Shown here piece after piece: positions 11,895 to 22,324 of a DNA stretch of 64,000 nt (its first letter is position 1; each line of letters begins with the position of its first letter). A program made the translations under genes and the position numbers. Location of the stretch: positions 30,492-94,491 of the forward strand of contig JAUIMM010000687.1 of the NCBI GenBank assembly GCA_031769625.1, in the 5' to 3' direction. The stretch is from Taudactylus pleione. Lineage: Eukaryota; Chordata; Amphibia; Anura; Myobatrachidae. Under the pieces are notes generated by a model. It was not told where the DNA came from, did no database searches, and worked only from the letters and a program-made list of their open reading frames with translations.

Positions 11895-13412
11895 ATGTCT
11901 GGATTGAAGAATACCATTCGCTTTAAATATGCTGAGGAGGTTACTGGTCAAAGAAGAACCCTGCGTACTTTATGGGACAGAATTTTGGTTGGTCTGGCTG
12001 GGGTAAGTAAGGAGGAGATTTACTGTATTCAAGAGTTTCCTTCAACTGGGATTTATGATGTGACTTTTTGCCATCCTGAGAACTGCCTGAATGCATTTGA
12101 GAGGGTTAAAACCTTTGCAAAAGACCCTTTATTACATGGAATTGAGGTGTTGCCTTTATTTATGGGAGCAGAGAGGCCATTAACGGTGCACATGTACAAC
12201 CCCTTTGTGGAGCCAGACATTATTAGAGCTTTTCTGTCCAGGTATTGCTCTTCAGTTCGTGGAGGAATTCGCCTAGAAAATTATGTCGGCATATTTAACG
12301 GCAAGACTAAATTTTGGGTACGCTTGAGACTGGATCCCAGTGGCATTGGTGGAGTTATGCACCCTCCTGGGAACTTTAATATTGGAGGAGCTAGAGGGTA
12401 CTTGTTTTATCCTGACCAGCCTTTTTTTTGCAGGAGTTGCTTTAAGTATGGCCATACTAAGGAAAATTGCAGTGTGGGAAAATGTTGCAGAAACTGTGGT
12501 TTGCCTGGGCATGAAGCTGCAGAATGTCCTCAGGCACGAAAGTGTGACATATGTGGGGATACTGGTCATGTTATGAGGAGCTGCCCTAAAGGGCCTGAGG
12601 AAATGGCTAAGGATACGAGAAGGCTGCATGAACAGCTTAATGTACCATCACATTCTGGGAGTGGAATAGTTAACAGGAGTGAGAGTAATGCTGAAACACC
12701 TGCTGTTAATGAGGCTGAGCTGCTGGAACAGGAGAGGCAGTTTAAGTTTAAAGTGGAGATGGTGGAAAGATATGGGTTTAAGACTGTGTGGGAGGCTGAG
12801 AAAGGCAATGTGCCTGCTTCAGTTGTTGGACAAGTTGTCTCCCCTGTTTCACAAGTCAGTTCCTCCCCTCCTGCTTTGAGTGGCACTGCTAACATAGCAG
12901 AGTTTCCAGACACCTCAGCAAGTCCTTCTGATAGCAATGCTACAGCATCCTTGCAATGTCATTGGAGTGAATCCGAATCTGATTTTGACACCGTGTCTGG
13001 TTGTGGAAGTAGTCCTGCAACTGTTAGGAGTTCAGACGATCTGGATGGTTTTACCTCTGTAAATAGGAATCGTGGAGTAGCGACTGGTAGCGCTTTAAAG
13101 CGCCCACGGCTGGATGTGAAGGTTGCAGTAACTACAAGTAATCGTTTTGAAGGCCTGCCAGTAGAAGAGGGTGATATGGAGGTAGCCAGCCAGGAGGTGG
13201 TGGTGATGGCTGGTCAGCCTGTCTCAGATACTGGCATGCAGTCTGCTGGGTGTTTGCCTGGCACAGTTGATGCTACAGTCCCTATGGAAGCTATTGATCA
13301 GCCTGCTCAGTGTATTCAGACTGAGGGTGGTGTGCAGGGGGATTCGCCTGCTCAGCCTTTTTTGAGCACTGGTGATGTTGAATCCTTTATTGATGTATGT
13401 AGTGGGAAATGA
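11895..13412 (+). CDS. E1 ORF1 protein, CCHC zinc-knuckle nucleic-acid-binding protein (505 aa)
   Basis: Probable RNA-binding partner that packages element RNA with ORF2 into a ribonucleoprotein. I start it at the first in-frame ATG, which has A at -3 (AGGATGT); the frame is open 36 codons further upstream but lacks ATG there. Residues ~1-175 form an N-terminal domain typical of Tx1/L1-like ORF1 proteins. Three perfect C-x2-C-x4-H-x4-C knuckles follow at residues 179-192, 198-211 and 217-230. A charged segment around 275-305 may be helical. The rest is Ser/Pro/acidic and probably disordered, with a basic patch LKRPRLD at 401-407 that could be a nuclear localisation signal. No esterase-like domain is evident. 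It ends at TGA, in the same frame as ORF2. Confidence 0.88.
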   Translation: MSGLKNTIRFKYAEEVTGQRRTLRTLWDRILVGLAGVSKEEIYCIQEFPSTGIYDVTFCHPENCLNAFERVKTFAKDPLLHGIEVLPLFMGAERPLTVHMYNPFVEPDIIRAFLSRYCSSVRGGIRLENYVGIFNGKTKFWVRLRLDPSGIGGVMHPPGNFNIGGARGYLFYPDQPFFCRSCFKYGHTKENCSVGKCCRNCGLPGHEAAECPQARKCDICGDTGHVMRSCPKGPEEMAKDTRRLHEQLNVPSHSGSGIVNRSESNAETPAVNEAELLEQERQFKFKVEMVERYGFKTVWEAEKGNVPASVVGQVVSPVSQVSSSPPALSGTANIAEFPDTSASPSDSNATASLQCHWSESESDFDTVSGCGSSPATVRSSDDLDGFTSVNRNRGVATGSALKRPRLDVKVAVTTSNRFEGLPVEEGDMEVASQEVVVMAGQPVSDTGMQSAGCLPGTVDATVPMEAIDQPAQCIQTEGGVQGDSPAQPFLSTGDVESFIDVCSGK

Positions 13413-13469
13413 ATGTTGGCAATGTAGTCATGATGTAATGTGCTGCTTTCTTATAATTTGCCTGGCGCG

Positions 13470-16400
13470 ATGTCTATATCTATAATTTCCCAAAATGTAA
13501 GGGTATTTAAGTCCAATGCCAGGAGAGCCGCAATTTTGGAAGATATTAGGGCTAAAGGGGGGGATTTAATTTGTTTACAGGAGTGTGGCATATGTGAAGC
13601 TCCTAAACAAGATGAATGGCCACATGGTGCTGCAATATGGTCTGGTTCTGCATTAAATAGAAATGATGGCGTGGGGGTATTAGCCCAGAGTAGGGAGATT
13701 TCCTTTGAATCCTATGTCATTATTGAGCAGGGTCGTTGCATTTTGGTTGATATTTGTTTTAGAGGGATTAAATTAAGGGTCATTAATGTTTATGCGCCAG
13801 TTAATTTGATTGAGCGCAAAGAGTTGTTTGAAAAGATTGTATATTTTTTACCAGGTAAAACACCTGTTATTTTGATTGGTGACATGAATTGTATAATTGA
13901 GGTGCAGGGAAGGCAGAGCGTTTGTACGAGTAAGGTGGATGTGACTGGTAATATGTTAAAAAGAATGATTGTGGATTTTGATTTAGTGGATGCTGCAAGT
14001 GTGTGTACTGGTGGTAAGCCATTATTTACTTATAAGGCTGATAGAGGAATGATTGAGTCTCGTTTGGATTATGTTTTTGTTACTAAAGTTTTGAAGTGTG
14101 TTAGTTTTGTGCAAGTGAGTGTGTCTTACTCTGATCATGAGTGTCTGATATGTAAGGTAGAATGTAAGAATGGTGTGAGGCATGGGAAAGGTGTGTGGAA
14201 GCTGAATGTACGGTTGCTTGAAGATGACCAAGTTAGAAAACATTTCTTTAAAAATTATGCTAAATGGCAGATGTGTAAAAGTGAGTTTGTGAATGTGCTT
14301 GATTGGTGGGAATGGGTGAAGATGAAAGTGGGTGTGTTTTTCAGAAGAAGTGGCCATATTGTGGCTCGGCGCAAGCGTAATAGGTATGAATGGTTGAATA
14401 AGAGATTGTGGTTTTTGTATAGGATGAGAGAAATGGGGCAAGAGGTTGCAGATGATATTAAGGCAGTGAGGTTTGAGGTGAATAAGATGTTGGAGGAGAG
14501 GGGTAGACAGATTATATATAGTGCGAAAGTTGAACATATGGAGAAGGATGAAAGATGTAGCAGGTTTTTTTTCAAAAAGATATGTGGAGGGTCTAAGGCT
14601 ATGGATGTGGTATTGGATGATCGTGGTATGGAAGTGGGTGCGGAAGATGTTATGTTTGAGGTTGAGAAATTTTATAAGAAATTGTATGAATGGAAGGTGG
14701 GTGATGGAGATATGCAGAGTGAGGTGTTGAGTGCTGTTAGTGAAAAAGTCAATATGGGTGATTGTGATTTATTATTGAATGATATGTCTGAGGATGAGGT
14801 GAAAGATGTATTGAAGAGCATGGGGAGGAATAAATCTCCTGGTAAGGATGGTTTGCCTGTTGAATTTTATATGAGTATGTGGGATGTTGTGAAAGTTGAT
14901 TTGGTTGAAGTCATGCGTTATATTTTTGTGAATGGCCAGATGAATGATTCTATGAAAGAAGGTGTGGTTGTTTTAATTCATAAAAAAGGTGATAGGCGGT
15001 GTTTGGCAAATTGGAGGCCTATTACACTATTGAACTCCGATTATAAGTTGTTTGCAAAGCTGATAGCATGTCGTATGAGAGTGGTTATTAGTCAGGTGAT
15101 TGGTGAGGAGCAGGTATGTGCGGTCCCAGGACGTCGTATGCATGATAATTTAATGTTGTTGCGTGATATGATAGGTGATTGTCTAGTAAGAAAGCAGAAG
15201 ATGTATGTGATGGCGCTTGATTTCGAAAAAGCATATGATAGAGTGTCTCATGTATTTATGTTTAATGTTCTGGTGCGGATGGGTTTTCCTGGGGAGTTTG
15301 TGAATAAGATTAGATGTTTGTATGCAGGTGCTTGTAGTAGATTGTTGGTGAATGGGTATTTGAGTGAGCATGTTAGTATTGAGTCTGGGGTACGTCAGGG
15401 TTGTCCTTTGTCTCCTATTATGTTCATTTGTGTGCTTGAGCCTTTGTTATGTATGTTGCGTAGGGATAAGGTTGTTAGAGGTTTTTTGGTGCCTGGAAGT
15501 AATGGGAGATGTGTGAAAACACTAGCTTATATGGATGATGTGGTTGTTGTGGGTGGAAGTAAGGTTACTTTGGACAGAGCAAAATTATTAATACAGTTGT
15601 TTTGTGGGGCATCTGCCTTTAAGGTTAATTGGGACAAGTCCAAAGTGAAAGGGTTTGGGGACAGTAGTGTGAGGGATAGTCAGATGGAGTGTGTGTCAGG
15701 TGGGATAAAGGTGTTAGGGGTTATTTTTGATGAGTGTCTGAATGGTAAGGAAAGTTGGGATGAAGTAGGGAGGAAAGTGGCTAAAAAGCTTAACTTTTGG
15801 AATTTAAGAAAATTGACTATGTTTGGGAAGGTTCTAATTATTAAAGCAGTGGTGTTACCTATGTTATTGCATATTGCAAATGTGTTTCCGCCAGGTTCCC
15901 GGGGTGTGAGGAAGATTAATAGAATGCTGTTTCTTTTCTTTTGGGGATGTAAGATGGAGCGTCTGAAACGTGAACATGTGATGAAAGAGTGGCAGAATGG
16001 AGGTATGAGGTTTCCAAATTTAGAAGTGTATTTTGGGTTGAATTATATTGCTCAAGTTTTGAGATTGATGGAGATTGATAGTAAGGCTGCTTATATGATG
16101 AAATATATGGCTGGTTGGATGATGTGTGGCTTGAAGTGGCGTGTCAGGGAAAATGCAGTGCCAATGGCGTTTAGAGTGTGTAATTGGTATAGTGTGATTG
16201 AAGTGTTTGTGAGGAAATTTGATTTATTAGGGGTGAGTGTGAAGGACTTCAGAGAAAGGAAGAATGTTATTAAAATGTTGAAGGGGCGTGAGGAGGTTTG
16301 TCTTATTGATGGTTTGACTTCCACAGATAGTGTGAGAACATGGAAGATGATTAATGTGAGTGGTTTGAATAATAGACAGAGGGAGGTGGTATGGATGAAG

Positions 16401-16862
16401 CTTCATGGTGTGTTGTCTGTGAGACAAGTGCTGTTGAAAAGACATTTGGTTTTGTCAGAAGAGTGTCCACGGGAAGGGTGTAGAGGTTTTGAGAGTGTGA
16501 TCCATTTGTTTTGGAATTGTTCATATGCACAGCGTGTGTGGAAGGATTTGGGTGGTTTGATAAAAGAGTTGTCTGGGATTCAGGTGATGTCATGGAAGGT
16601 GGCTATGTTTGGGCTGGGTGCGTGTGGTAGTGTGAATGAAAGGTTGCTGTGGCTAATTATGGTATGTGTTTCGGAAGTTTTGTGGGATGTTAGGAATATT
16701 TATGTGTTTAGACGAGATGATATTGATGCAAGGGAATGTATTCATATGATACTGGGGAAACTTTACACATGTTATATGTGGGATAAGCATGCTGGTGGGG
16801 GGGAGGATGCAGAGGGGTTGTGGAAACATAGGAAATGGAAAGAAATTGTTTGTTTAAGTTAG
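13470..16862 (+). CDS. E1 ORF2 protein, AP-like endonuclease / reverse transcriptase (1130 aa)
   Basis: Enzyme of target-primed reverse transcription: it nicks the array site and copies the element RNA. The start is the ATG at the beginning of MSISIISQNV, because endonuclease homology begins immediately after it. The endonuclease (1-~225) keeps N9, E38, Y108, the GDMN motif (137-140), and S-D-H at 221-223. The reverse transcriptase (~450-720) has RNKSPGKDGLP (453-463), LDFEKAYD with its catalytic Asp (583-590), RQGCPLSP (642-649) and the active-site YMDD (687-690). A C-terminal CCHC motif uses C999, C1004, H1012 and C1017, as in other non-LTR RTs. All key residues seen are intact. It lies 57 nt after ORF1 in the same frame, with stops TGA, TAG and TGA between them. 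The sense strand is strikingly C-poor. Confidence 0.92.
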   Translation: MSISIISQNVRVFKSNARRAAILEDIRAKGGDLICLQECGICEAPKQDEWPHGAAIWSGSALNRNDGVGVLAQSREISFESYVIIEQGRCILVDICFRGIKLRVINVYAPVNLIERKELFEKIVYFLPGKTPVILIGDMNCIIEVQGRQSVCTSKVDVTGNMLKRMIVDFDLVDAASVCTGGKPLFTYKADRGMIESRLDYVFVTKVLKCVSFVQVSVSYSDHECLICKVECKNGVRHGKGVWKLNVRLLEDDQVRKHFFKNYAKWQMCKSEFVNVLDWWEWVKMKVGVFFRRSGHIVARRKRNRYEWLNKRLWFLYRMREMGQEVADDIKAVRFEVNKMLEERGRQIIYSAKVEHMEKDERCSRFFFKKICGGSKAMDVVLDDRGMEVGAEDVMFEVEKFYKKLYEWKVGDGDMQSEVLSAVSEKVNMGDCDLLLNDMSEDEVKDVLKSMGRNKSPGKDGLPVEFYMSMWDVVKVDLVEVMRYIFVNGQMNDSMKEGVVVLIHKKGDRRCLANWRPITLLNSDYKLFAKLIACRMRVVISQVIGEEQVCAVPGRRMHDNLMLLRDMIGDCLVRKQKMYVMALDFEKAYDRVSHVFMFNVLVRMGFPGEFVNKIRCLYAGACSRLLVNGYLSEHVSIESGVRQGCPLSPIMFICVLEPLLCMLRRDKVVRGFLVPGSNGRCVKTLAYMDDVVVVGGSKVTLDRAKLLIQLFCGASAFKVNWDKSKVKGFGDSSVRDSQMECVSGGIKVLGVIFDECLNGKESWDEVGRKVAKKLNFWNLRKLTMFGKVLIIKAVVLPMLLHIANVFPPGSRGVRKINRMLFLFFWGCKMERLKREHVMKEWQNGGMRFPNLEVYFGLNYIAQVLRLMEIDSKAAYMMKYMAGWMMCGLKWRVRENAVPMAFRVCNWYSVIEVFVRKFDLLGVSVKDFRERKNVIKMLKGREEVCLIDGLTSTDSVRTWKMINVSGLNNRQREVVWMKLHGVLSVRQVLLKRHLVLSEECPREGCRGFESVIHLFWNCSYAQRVWKDLGGLIKELSGIQVMSWKVAMFGLGACGSVNERLLWLIMVCVSEVLWDVRNIYVFRRDDIDARECIHMILGKLYTCYMWDKHAGGGEDAEGLWKHRKWKEIVCLS

Positions 16863-17159
16863 CTGGGGTGGGAGGAGTGCTAGTGTTTTAGGGATGATTT
16901 TTTTGTAGTATGTTTATAATTTGTTTAAGGGGTGGTGTTATTTCAGTGATAGTACTTATTGGTGTTTTTGTTATTAATAAGTTTTGTGGAAAGGATCTAT
17001 GTCTTTGTTTGTTGTTTTTTTTCTGGTAAGTTAATATGATGTACAGTAATTGGAATTTTTCGTTTGGTGGATGAAACCTAATGATGAGTTGTTAGATACT
17101 TCAAACAGTGGCTGTATCCCTTTTGGGAATGGAGAAGTTATCTTACACCTGAACGGTTT

Positions 17160-17193
<34 letters not shown>
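16863..17193 (+). other. E1 3' UTR and 33-nt poly(A) tail
   Basis: About 298 bp of T/G-rich noncoding sequence ending ...CTGAACGGTTTC, followed by 33 uninterrupted A. No AATAAA is present just upstream of the tail. A long pure tail is expected of a recent insertion. The last A run is followed by TGT and then by the 5' end of E2. Confidence 0.8.
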
Positions 17194-17195
<2 letters not shown>

Positions 17196-17207
17196 TCATG
17201 TAGCAGG

Positions 17208-17249
17208 ATGTGATCCTCGGCCATTTTGGCTAGGACCAGGTGTGGTGTA
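17208..17249 (+). promoter_or_regulatory. U2 snRNA-like 5' head of E2
   Basis: Same U2-like segment as in E1, unchanged. It lies a few bases after the E1 tail, so both tandem copies retain complete 5' ends. Confidence 0.55.
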
Positions 17250-17358
17250 ATTGCTGCATCTGGTCTGGTTGGAAGGAATCAGGGTCTCCTTGCTAGGGGA
17301 TCCTGGGACGTTGATTTGTGATTGCCTACTGCTGTTTGGAGTCCTTGAGGCTGCCAGG

Positions 17359-18876
17359 ATGTCTGGATTGAAGAATACCATTCGCTTTAAATATGCTGAG
17401 GAGGTTACTGGTCAAAGAAGAACCCTGCGTACTTTATGGGACAGAATTTTGGTTGGTCTGGCTGGGGTAAGTAAGGAGGAGATTTACTGTATTCAAGAGT
17501 TTCCTTCAACTGGGATTTATGATGTGACTTTTTGCCATCCTGAGAACTGCCTGAATGCATTTGAGAGGGTTAAAACCTTTGCAAAAGACCCTTTATTACA
17601 TGGAATTGAGGTGTTGCCTTTATTTATGGGAGCAGAGAGGCCATTAACGGTGCACATGTACAACCCCTTTGTGGAGCCAGACATTATTAGAGCTTTTCTG
17701 TCCAGGTATTGCTCTTCAGTTCGTGGAGGAATTCGCCTAGAAAATTATGTCGGCATATTTAACGGCAAGACTAAATTTTGGGTACGCTTGAGACTGGATC
17801 CCAGTGGCATTGGTGGAGTTATGCACCCTCCTGGGAACTTTAATATTGGAGGAGCTAGAGGGTACTTGTTTTATCCTGACCAGCCTTTTTTTTGCAGGAG
17901 TTGCTTTAAGTATGGCCATACTAAGGAAAATTGCAGTGTGGGAAAATGTTGCAGAAACTGTGGTTTGCCTGGGCATGAAGCTGCAGAATGTCCTCAGGCA
18001 CGAAAGTGTGACATATGTGGGGATACTGGTCATGTTATGAGGAGCTGCCCTAAAGGGCCTGAGGAAATGGCTAAGGATACGAGAAGGCTGCATGAACAGC
18101 TTAATGTACCATCACATTCTGGGAGTGGAATAGTTAACAGGAGTGAGAGTAATGCTGAAACACCTGCTGTTAATGAGGCTGAGCTGCTGGAACAGGAGAG
18201 GCAGTTTAAGTTTAAAGTGGAGATGGTGGAAAGATATGGGTTTAAGACTGTGTGGGAGGCTGAGAAAGGCAATGTGCCTGCTTCAGTTGTTGGACAAGTT
18301 GTCTCCCCTGTTTCACAAGTCAGTTCCTCCCCTCCTGCTTTGAGTGGCACTGCTAACATAGCAGAGTTTCCAGACACCTCAGCAAGTCCTTCTGATAGCA
18401 ATGCTACAGCATCCTTGCAATGTCATTGGAGTGAATCCGAATCTGATTTTGACACCGTGTCTGGTTGTGGAAGTAGTCCTGCAACTGTTAGGAGTTCAGA
18501 CGATCTGGATGGTTTTACCTCTGTAAATAGGAATCGTGGAGTAGCGACTGGTAGCGCTTTAAAGCGCCCACGGCTGGATGTGAAGGTTGCAGTAACTACA
18601 AGTAATCGTTTTGAAGGCCTGCCAGTAGAAGAGGGTGATATGGAGGTAGCCAGCCAGGAGATGGTGGTGATGGCTGGTCAGCCTGTCTCAGATACTGGCA
18701 TGCAGTCTGCTGGGTGTTTGCCTGGCACAGTTGATGCTACAGTCCCTATGGAAGCTATTGATCAGCCTGCTCAGTGTATTCAGACTGAGGGTGGTGTGCA
18801 GGGGGATTCGCCTGCTCAGCCTTTTTTGAGCACTGGTGATGTTGAATCCTTTATTGATGTATGTAGTGGGAAATGA
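17359..18876 (+). CDS. E2 ORF1 protein, CCHC zinc-knuckle protein (505 aa)
   Basis: Intact ORF1 from the Kozak-like ATG, with all three zinc knuckles. It differs from the E1, E3 and E4 proteins by a single visible change, Val435Met in the C-terminal low-complexity region (GTG to ATG at 18661). The protein could still be made although the element's ORF2 is broken; this might supply ORF1 in trans. Confidence 0.88.
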   Translation: MSGLKNTIRFKYAEEVTGQRRTLRTLWDRILVGLAGVSKEEIYCIQEFPSTGIYDVTFCHPENCLNAFERVKTFAKDPLLHGIEVLPLFMGAERPLTVHMYNPFVEPDIIRAFLSRYCSSVRGGIRLENYVGIFNGKTKFWVRLRLDPSGIGGVMHPPGNFNIGGARGYLFYPDQPFFCRSCFKYGHTKENCSVGKCCRNCGLPGHEAAECPQARKCDICGDTGHVMRSCPKGPEEMAKDTRRLHEQLNVPSHSGSGIVNRSESNAETPAVNEAELLEQERQFKFKVEMVERYGFKTVWEAEKGNVPASVVGQVVSPVSQVSSSPPALSGTANIAEFPDTSASPSDSNATASLQCHWSESESDFDTVSGCGSSPATVRSSDDLDGFTSVNRNRGVATGSALKRPRLDVKVAVTTSNRFEGLPVEEGDMEVASQEMVVMAGQPVSDTGMQSAGCLPGTVDATVPMEAIDQPAQCIQTEGGVQGDSPAQPFLSTGDVESFIDVCSGK

Positions 18877-18933
18877 ATGTTGGCAATGTAGTCATGATGT
18901 AATGTGCTGCTTTCTTATAATTTGCCTGGCGCG

Positions 18934-21900
18934 ATGTCTATATCTATAATTTCCCAAAATGTAAGGGTATTTAAGTCCAATGCCAGGAGAGCCGCAATTT
19001 TGGAAGATATTAGGGCTAAAGGGGGGGATTTAATTTGTTTACAGGAGTGTGGCATATGTGAAGCTCCTAAACAAGATGAATGGCCACATGGTGCTGCAAT
19101 ATGGTCTGGTTCTGCATTAAATAGAAATGATGGCGTGGGGGTATTAGCCCAGAGTAGGGAGATTTCCTTTGAATCCTATGTCATTATTGAGCAGGGTCGT
19201 TGCATTTTGGTTGATATTTGTTTTAGAGGGATTAAATTAAGGGTCATTAATGTTTATGCGCCAGTTAATTTGATTGAGCGCAAAGAGTTGTTTGAAAAGA
19301 TTGTATATTTTTTACCAGGTAAAACACCTGTTATTTTGATTGGTGACATGAATTGTATAATTGAGGTGCAGGGAAGGCAGAGCGTTTGTACGAGTAAGGT
19401 GGATGTGACTGGTAATATGTTAAAAAGAATGATTGTGGATTTTGATTTAGTGGATGCTGCAAGTGTGTGTACTGGTGGTAAGCCATTATTTACTTATAAG
19501 GCTGATAGAGGAATGATTGAGTCTCGTTTGGATTATGTTTTTGTTACTAAAGTTTTGAAGTGTGTTAGTTTTGTGCAAGTGAGTGTGTCTTACTCTGATC
19601 ATGAGTGTCTGATATGTAAGGTAGAATGTAAGAATGGTGTGAGGCATGGGAAAGGTGTGTGGAAGCTGAATGTACGGTTGCTTGAAGATGACCAAGTTAG
19701 AAAACATTTCTTTAAAAATTATGCTAAATGGCAGATGTGTAAAAGTGAGTTTGTGAATGTGCTTGATTGGTGGGAATGGGTGAAGATGAAAGTGGGTGTG
19801 TTTTTCAGAAGAAGTGGCCATATTGTGGCTCGGCGCAAGCGTAATAGGTATGAATGGTTGAATAAGAGATTGTGGTTTTTGTATAGGATGAGAGAAATGG
19901 GGCAAGAGGTTGCAGATGATATTAAGGCAGTGAGGTTTGAGGTGAATAAGATGTTGGAGGAGAGGGGTAGACAGATTATATATAGTGCGAAAGTTGAACA
20001 TATGGAGAAGGATGAAAGATGTAGCAGGTTTTTTTTCAAAAAGATATGTGGAGGGTCTAAGGCTATGGATGTGGTATTGGATGATCGTGGTATGGAAGTG
20101 GGTGCGGAAGATGTTATGTTTGAGGTTGAGAAATTTTATAAGAAATTGTATGAATGGAAGGTGGGTGATGGAGATATGCAGAGTGAGGTGTTGAGTGCTG
20201 TTAGTGAAAAAGTCAATGGGTGATTGTGATTTATTATTGAATGATATGTCTGAGGATGAGGTGAAAGATGTATTGAAGAGCATGGGGAGGAATAAATCTC
20301 CTGGTAAGGATGGTTTGCCTGTTGAATTTTATATGAGTATGTGGGATGTTGTGAAAGTTGATTTGGTTGAAGTCATGCGTTATATTTTTGTGAATGGCCA
20401 GATGAATGATTCTATGAAAGAAGGTGTGGTTGTTTTAATTCATAAAAAAGGTGATAGGCGGTGTTTGGCAAATTGGAGGCCTATTACACTATTGAACTCC
20501 GATTATAAGTTGTTTGCAAAGCTGATAGCATGTCGTATGAGAGTGGTTATTAGTCAGGTGATTGGTGAGGAGCAGGTATGTGCGGTCCCAGGACGTCGTA
20601 TGCATGATAATTTAATGTTGTTGCGTGATATGATAGGTGATTGTCTAGTAAGAAAGCAGAAGATGTATGTGATGGTGCTTGATTTCGAAAAAGCATATGA
20701 TAGAGTGTCTCATGTATTTATGTTTAATGTTCTGGTGCGGATGGGTTTTCCTGGGGAGTTTGTGAATAAGATTAGATGTTTGTATGCAGGTGCTTGTAGT
20801 AGATTGTTGGTGAATGGGTATTTGAGTGAGCATGTTAGTATTGAGTCTGGGGTACGTCAGGGTTGTCCTTTGTCTCCTATTATGTTCATTTGTGTGCTTG
20901 AGCCTTTGTTATGTATGTTGCGTAGGGATAAGGTTGTTAGAGGTTTTTTGGTGCCTGGAAGTAATGGGAGATGTGTGAAAACACTAGCTTATATGGATGA
21001 TGTGGTTGTTGTGGGTGGAAGTAAGGTTACTTTGGACAGAGCAAAATTATTAATACAGTTGTTTTGTGGGGCATCTGCCTTTAAGGTTAATTGGGACAAG
21101 TCCAAAGTGAAAGGGTTTGGGGACAGTAGTGTGAGGGATAGTCAGATGGAGTGTGTGTCAGGTGGGATAAAGGTGTTAGGGGTTATTTTTGATGAGTGTC
21201 TGAATGGTAAGGAAAGTTGGGATGAAGTAGGGAGGAAAGTGGCTAAAAAGCTTAACTTTTGGAATTTAAGAAAATTGACTATGTTTGGGAAGGTTCTAAT
21301 TATTAAAGCAGTGGTGTTACCTATGTTATTGCATATTGCAAATGTGTTTCCGCCAGGTTCCCGGGGTGTGAGGAAGATTAATAGAATGCTGTTTCTTTTC
21401 TTTTGGGGATGTAAGATGGAGCGTCTGAAACGTGAACATGTGATGAAAGAGTGGCAGAATGGAGGTATGAGGTTTCCAAATTTAGAAGTGTATTTTGGGT
21501 TGAATTATATTGCTCAAGTTTTGAGATTGATGGAGATTGATAGTAAGGCTGCTTATATGATGAAATATATGGCTGGTTGGATGATGTGTGGCTTGAAGTG
21601 GCGTGTCAGGGAAAATGCAGTGCCAATGGCGTTTAGAGTGTGTAATTGGTATAGTGTGATTGAAGTGTTTGTGAGGAAATTTGATTTATTAGGGGTGAGT
21701 GTGAAGGACTTCAGAGAAAGGAAGAATGTTATTAAAATGTTGAAGGGGCGTGAGGAGGTTTGTCTTATTGATGGTTTGACTTCCACAGATAGTGTGAGAA
21801 CATGGAAGATGATTAATGTGAGTGGTTTGAATAATAGACAGAGGGAGGTGGTATGGATGAAGCTTCATGGTGTGTTGTCTGTGAGACAAGTGCTGTTGAA

Positions 21901-22324
21901 AAGACATTTGGTTTTGTCAGAAGAGTGTCCACGGGAAGGGTGTAGAGGTTTTGAGAGTGTGATCCATTTGTTTTGGAATTGTTCATATGCACAGCGTGTG
22001 TGGAAGGATTTGGGTGGTTTGATAAAAGAGTTGTCTGGGATTCAGGTGATGTCATGGAAGGTGGCTATGTTTGGGCTGGGTGCGTGTGGTAGTGTGAATG
22101 AAAGGTTGCTGTGGCTAATTATGGTATGTGTTTCGGAAGTTTTGTGGGATGTTAGGAATATTTATGTGTTTAGACGAGATGATATTGATGCAAGGGAATG
22201 TATTCATATGATACTGGGGAAACTTTACACATGTTATATGTGGGATAAGCATGCTGGTGGGGGGGAGGATGCAGAGGGGTTGTGGAAACATAGGAAATGG
22301 AAAGAAATTGTTTGTTTAAGTTAG
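18934..22324 (+). pseudogene. E2 ORF2, frameshifted between endonuclease and reverse transcriptase
   Basis: Compared with E1, two bases are missing from an ATAT run at about 20215 (AATATGGG in E1, AATGGG here). The first frame therefore ends at TGA 20221-20223 after 429 aa. That product keeps the endonuclease catalytic set (N9, E38, GDMN, SDH) but has no reverse transcriptase. The RT, with YMDD and the C-terminal CCHC, continues open in another frame to 22324. The RT part has one substitution, Ala582Val, next to the catalytic LDF motif. Loss of a dinucleotide in a short repeat suggests slippage; a sequencing indel is also possible. If real, the copy could encode a free endonuclease. Confidence 0.88.

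Larger units (their letters stand above)
11733..17193 (+). mobile_element. E1: full-length Tx1-clade non-LTR retrotransposon
   Basis: A 5,461-bp element with 5' UTR, ORF1 (11895-13412), ORF2 (13470-16862), 3' UTR and a pure 33-nt poly(A) tail (17161-17193). It has no long terminal repeats. The protein signatures (three zinc knuckles in ORF1; AP-like endonuclease and reverse transcriptase in ORF2) place it in the L1 superfamily, and the ORF layout plus insertion into one site of a repeated DNA suggest the target-specific Tx1 clade. Both ORFs are open, so it could be active. The exact 5' base is ambiguous because ATGT occurs at both flanks. Confidence 0.9.

Noticed and set aside
17050..17250. 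66-codon frame running through the E1 poly(A) into E2
   Set aside because: It encodes a poly-lysine run from the A tail and crosses two elements; it is not a gene.
19486..20283. 265-codon minus-strand frame opposite E2 ORF2
   Set aside because: It is a shadow of the C-poor ORF2 coding strand; its Ser/Thr/His/Pro-rich composition is an artefact, and it is extended only by the E2 frameshift.
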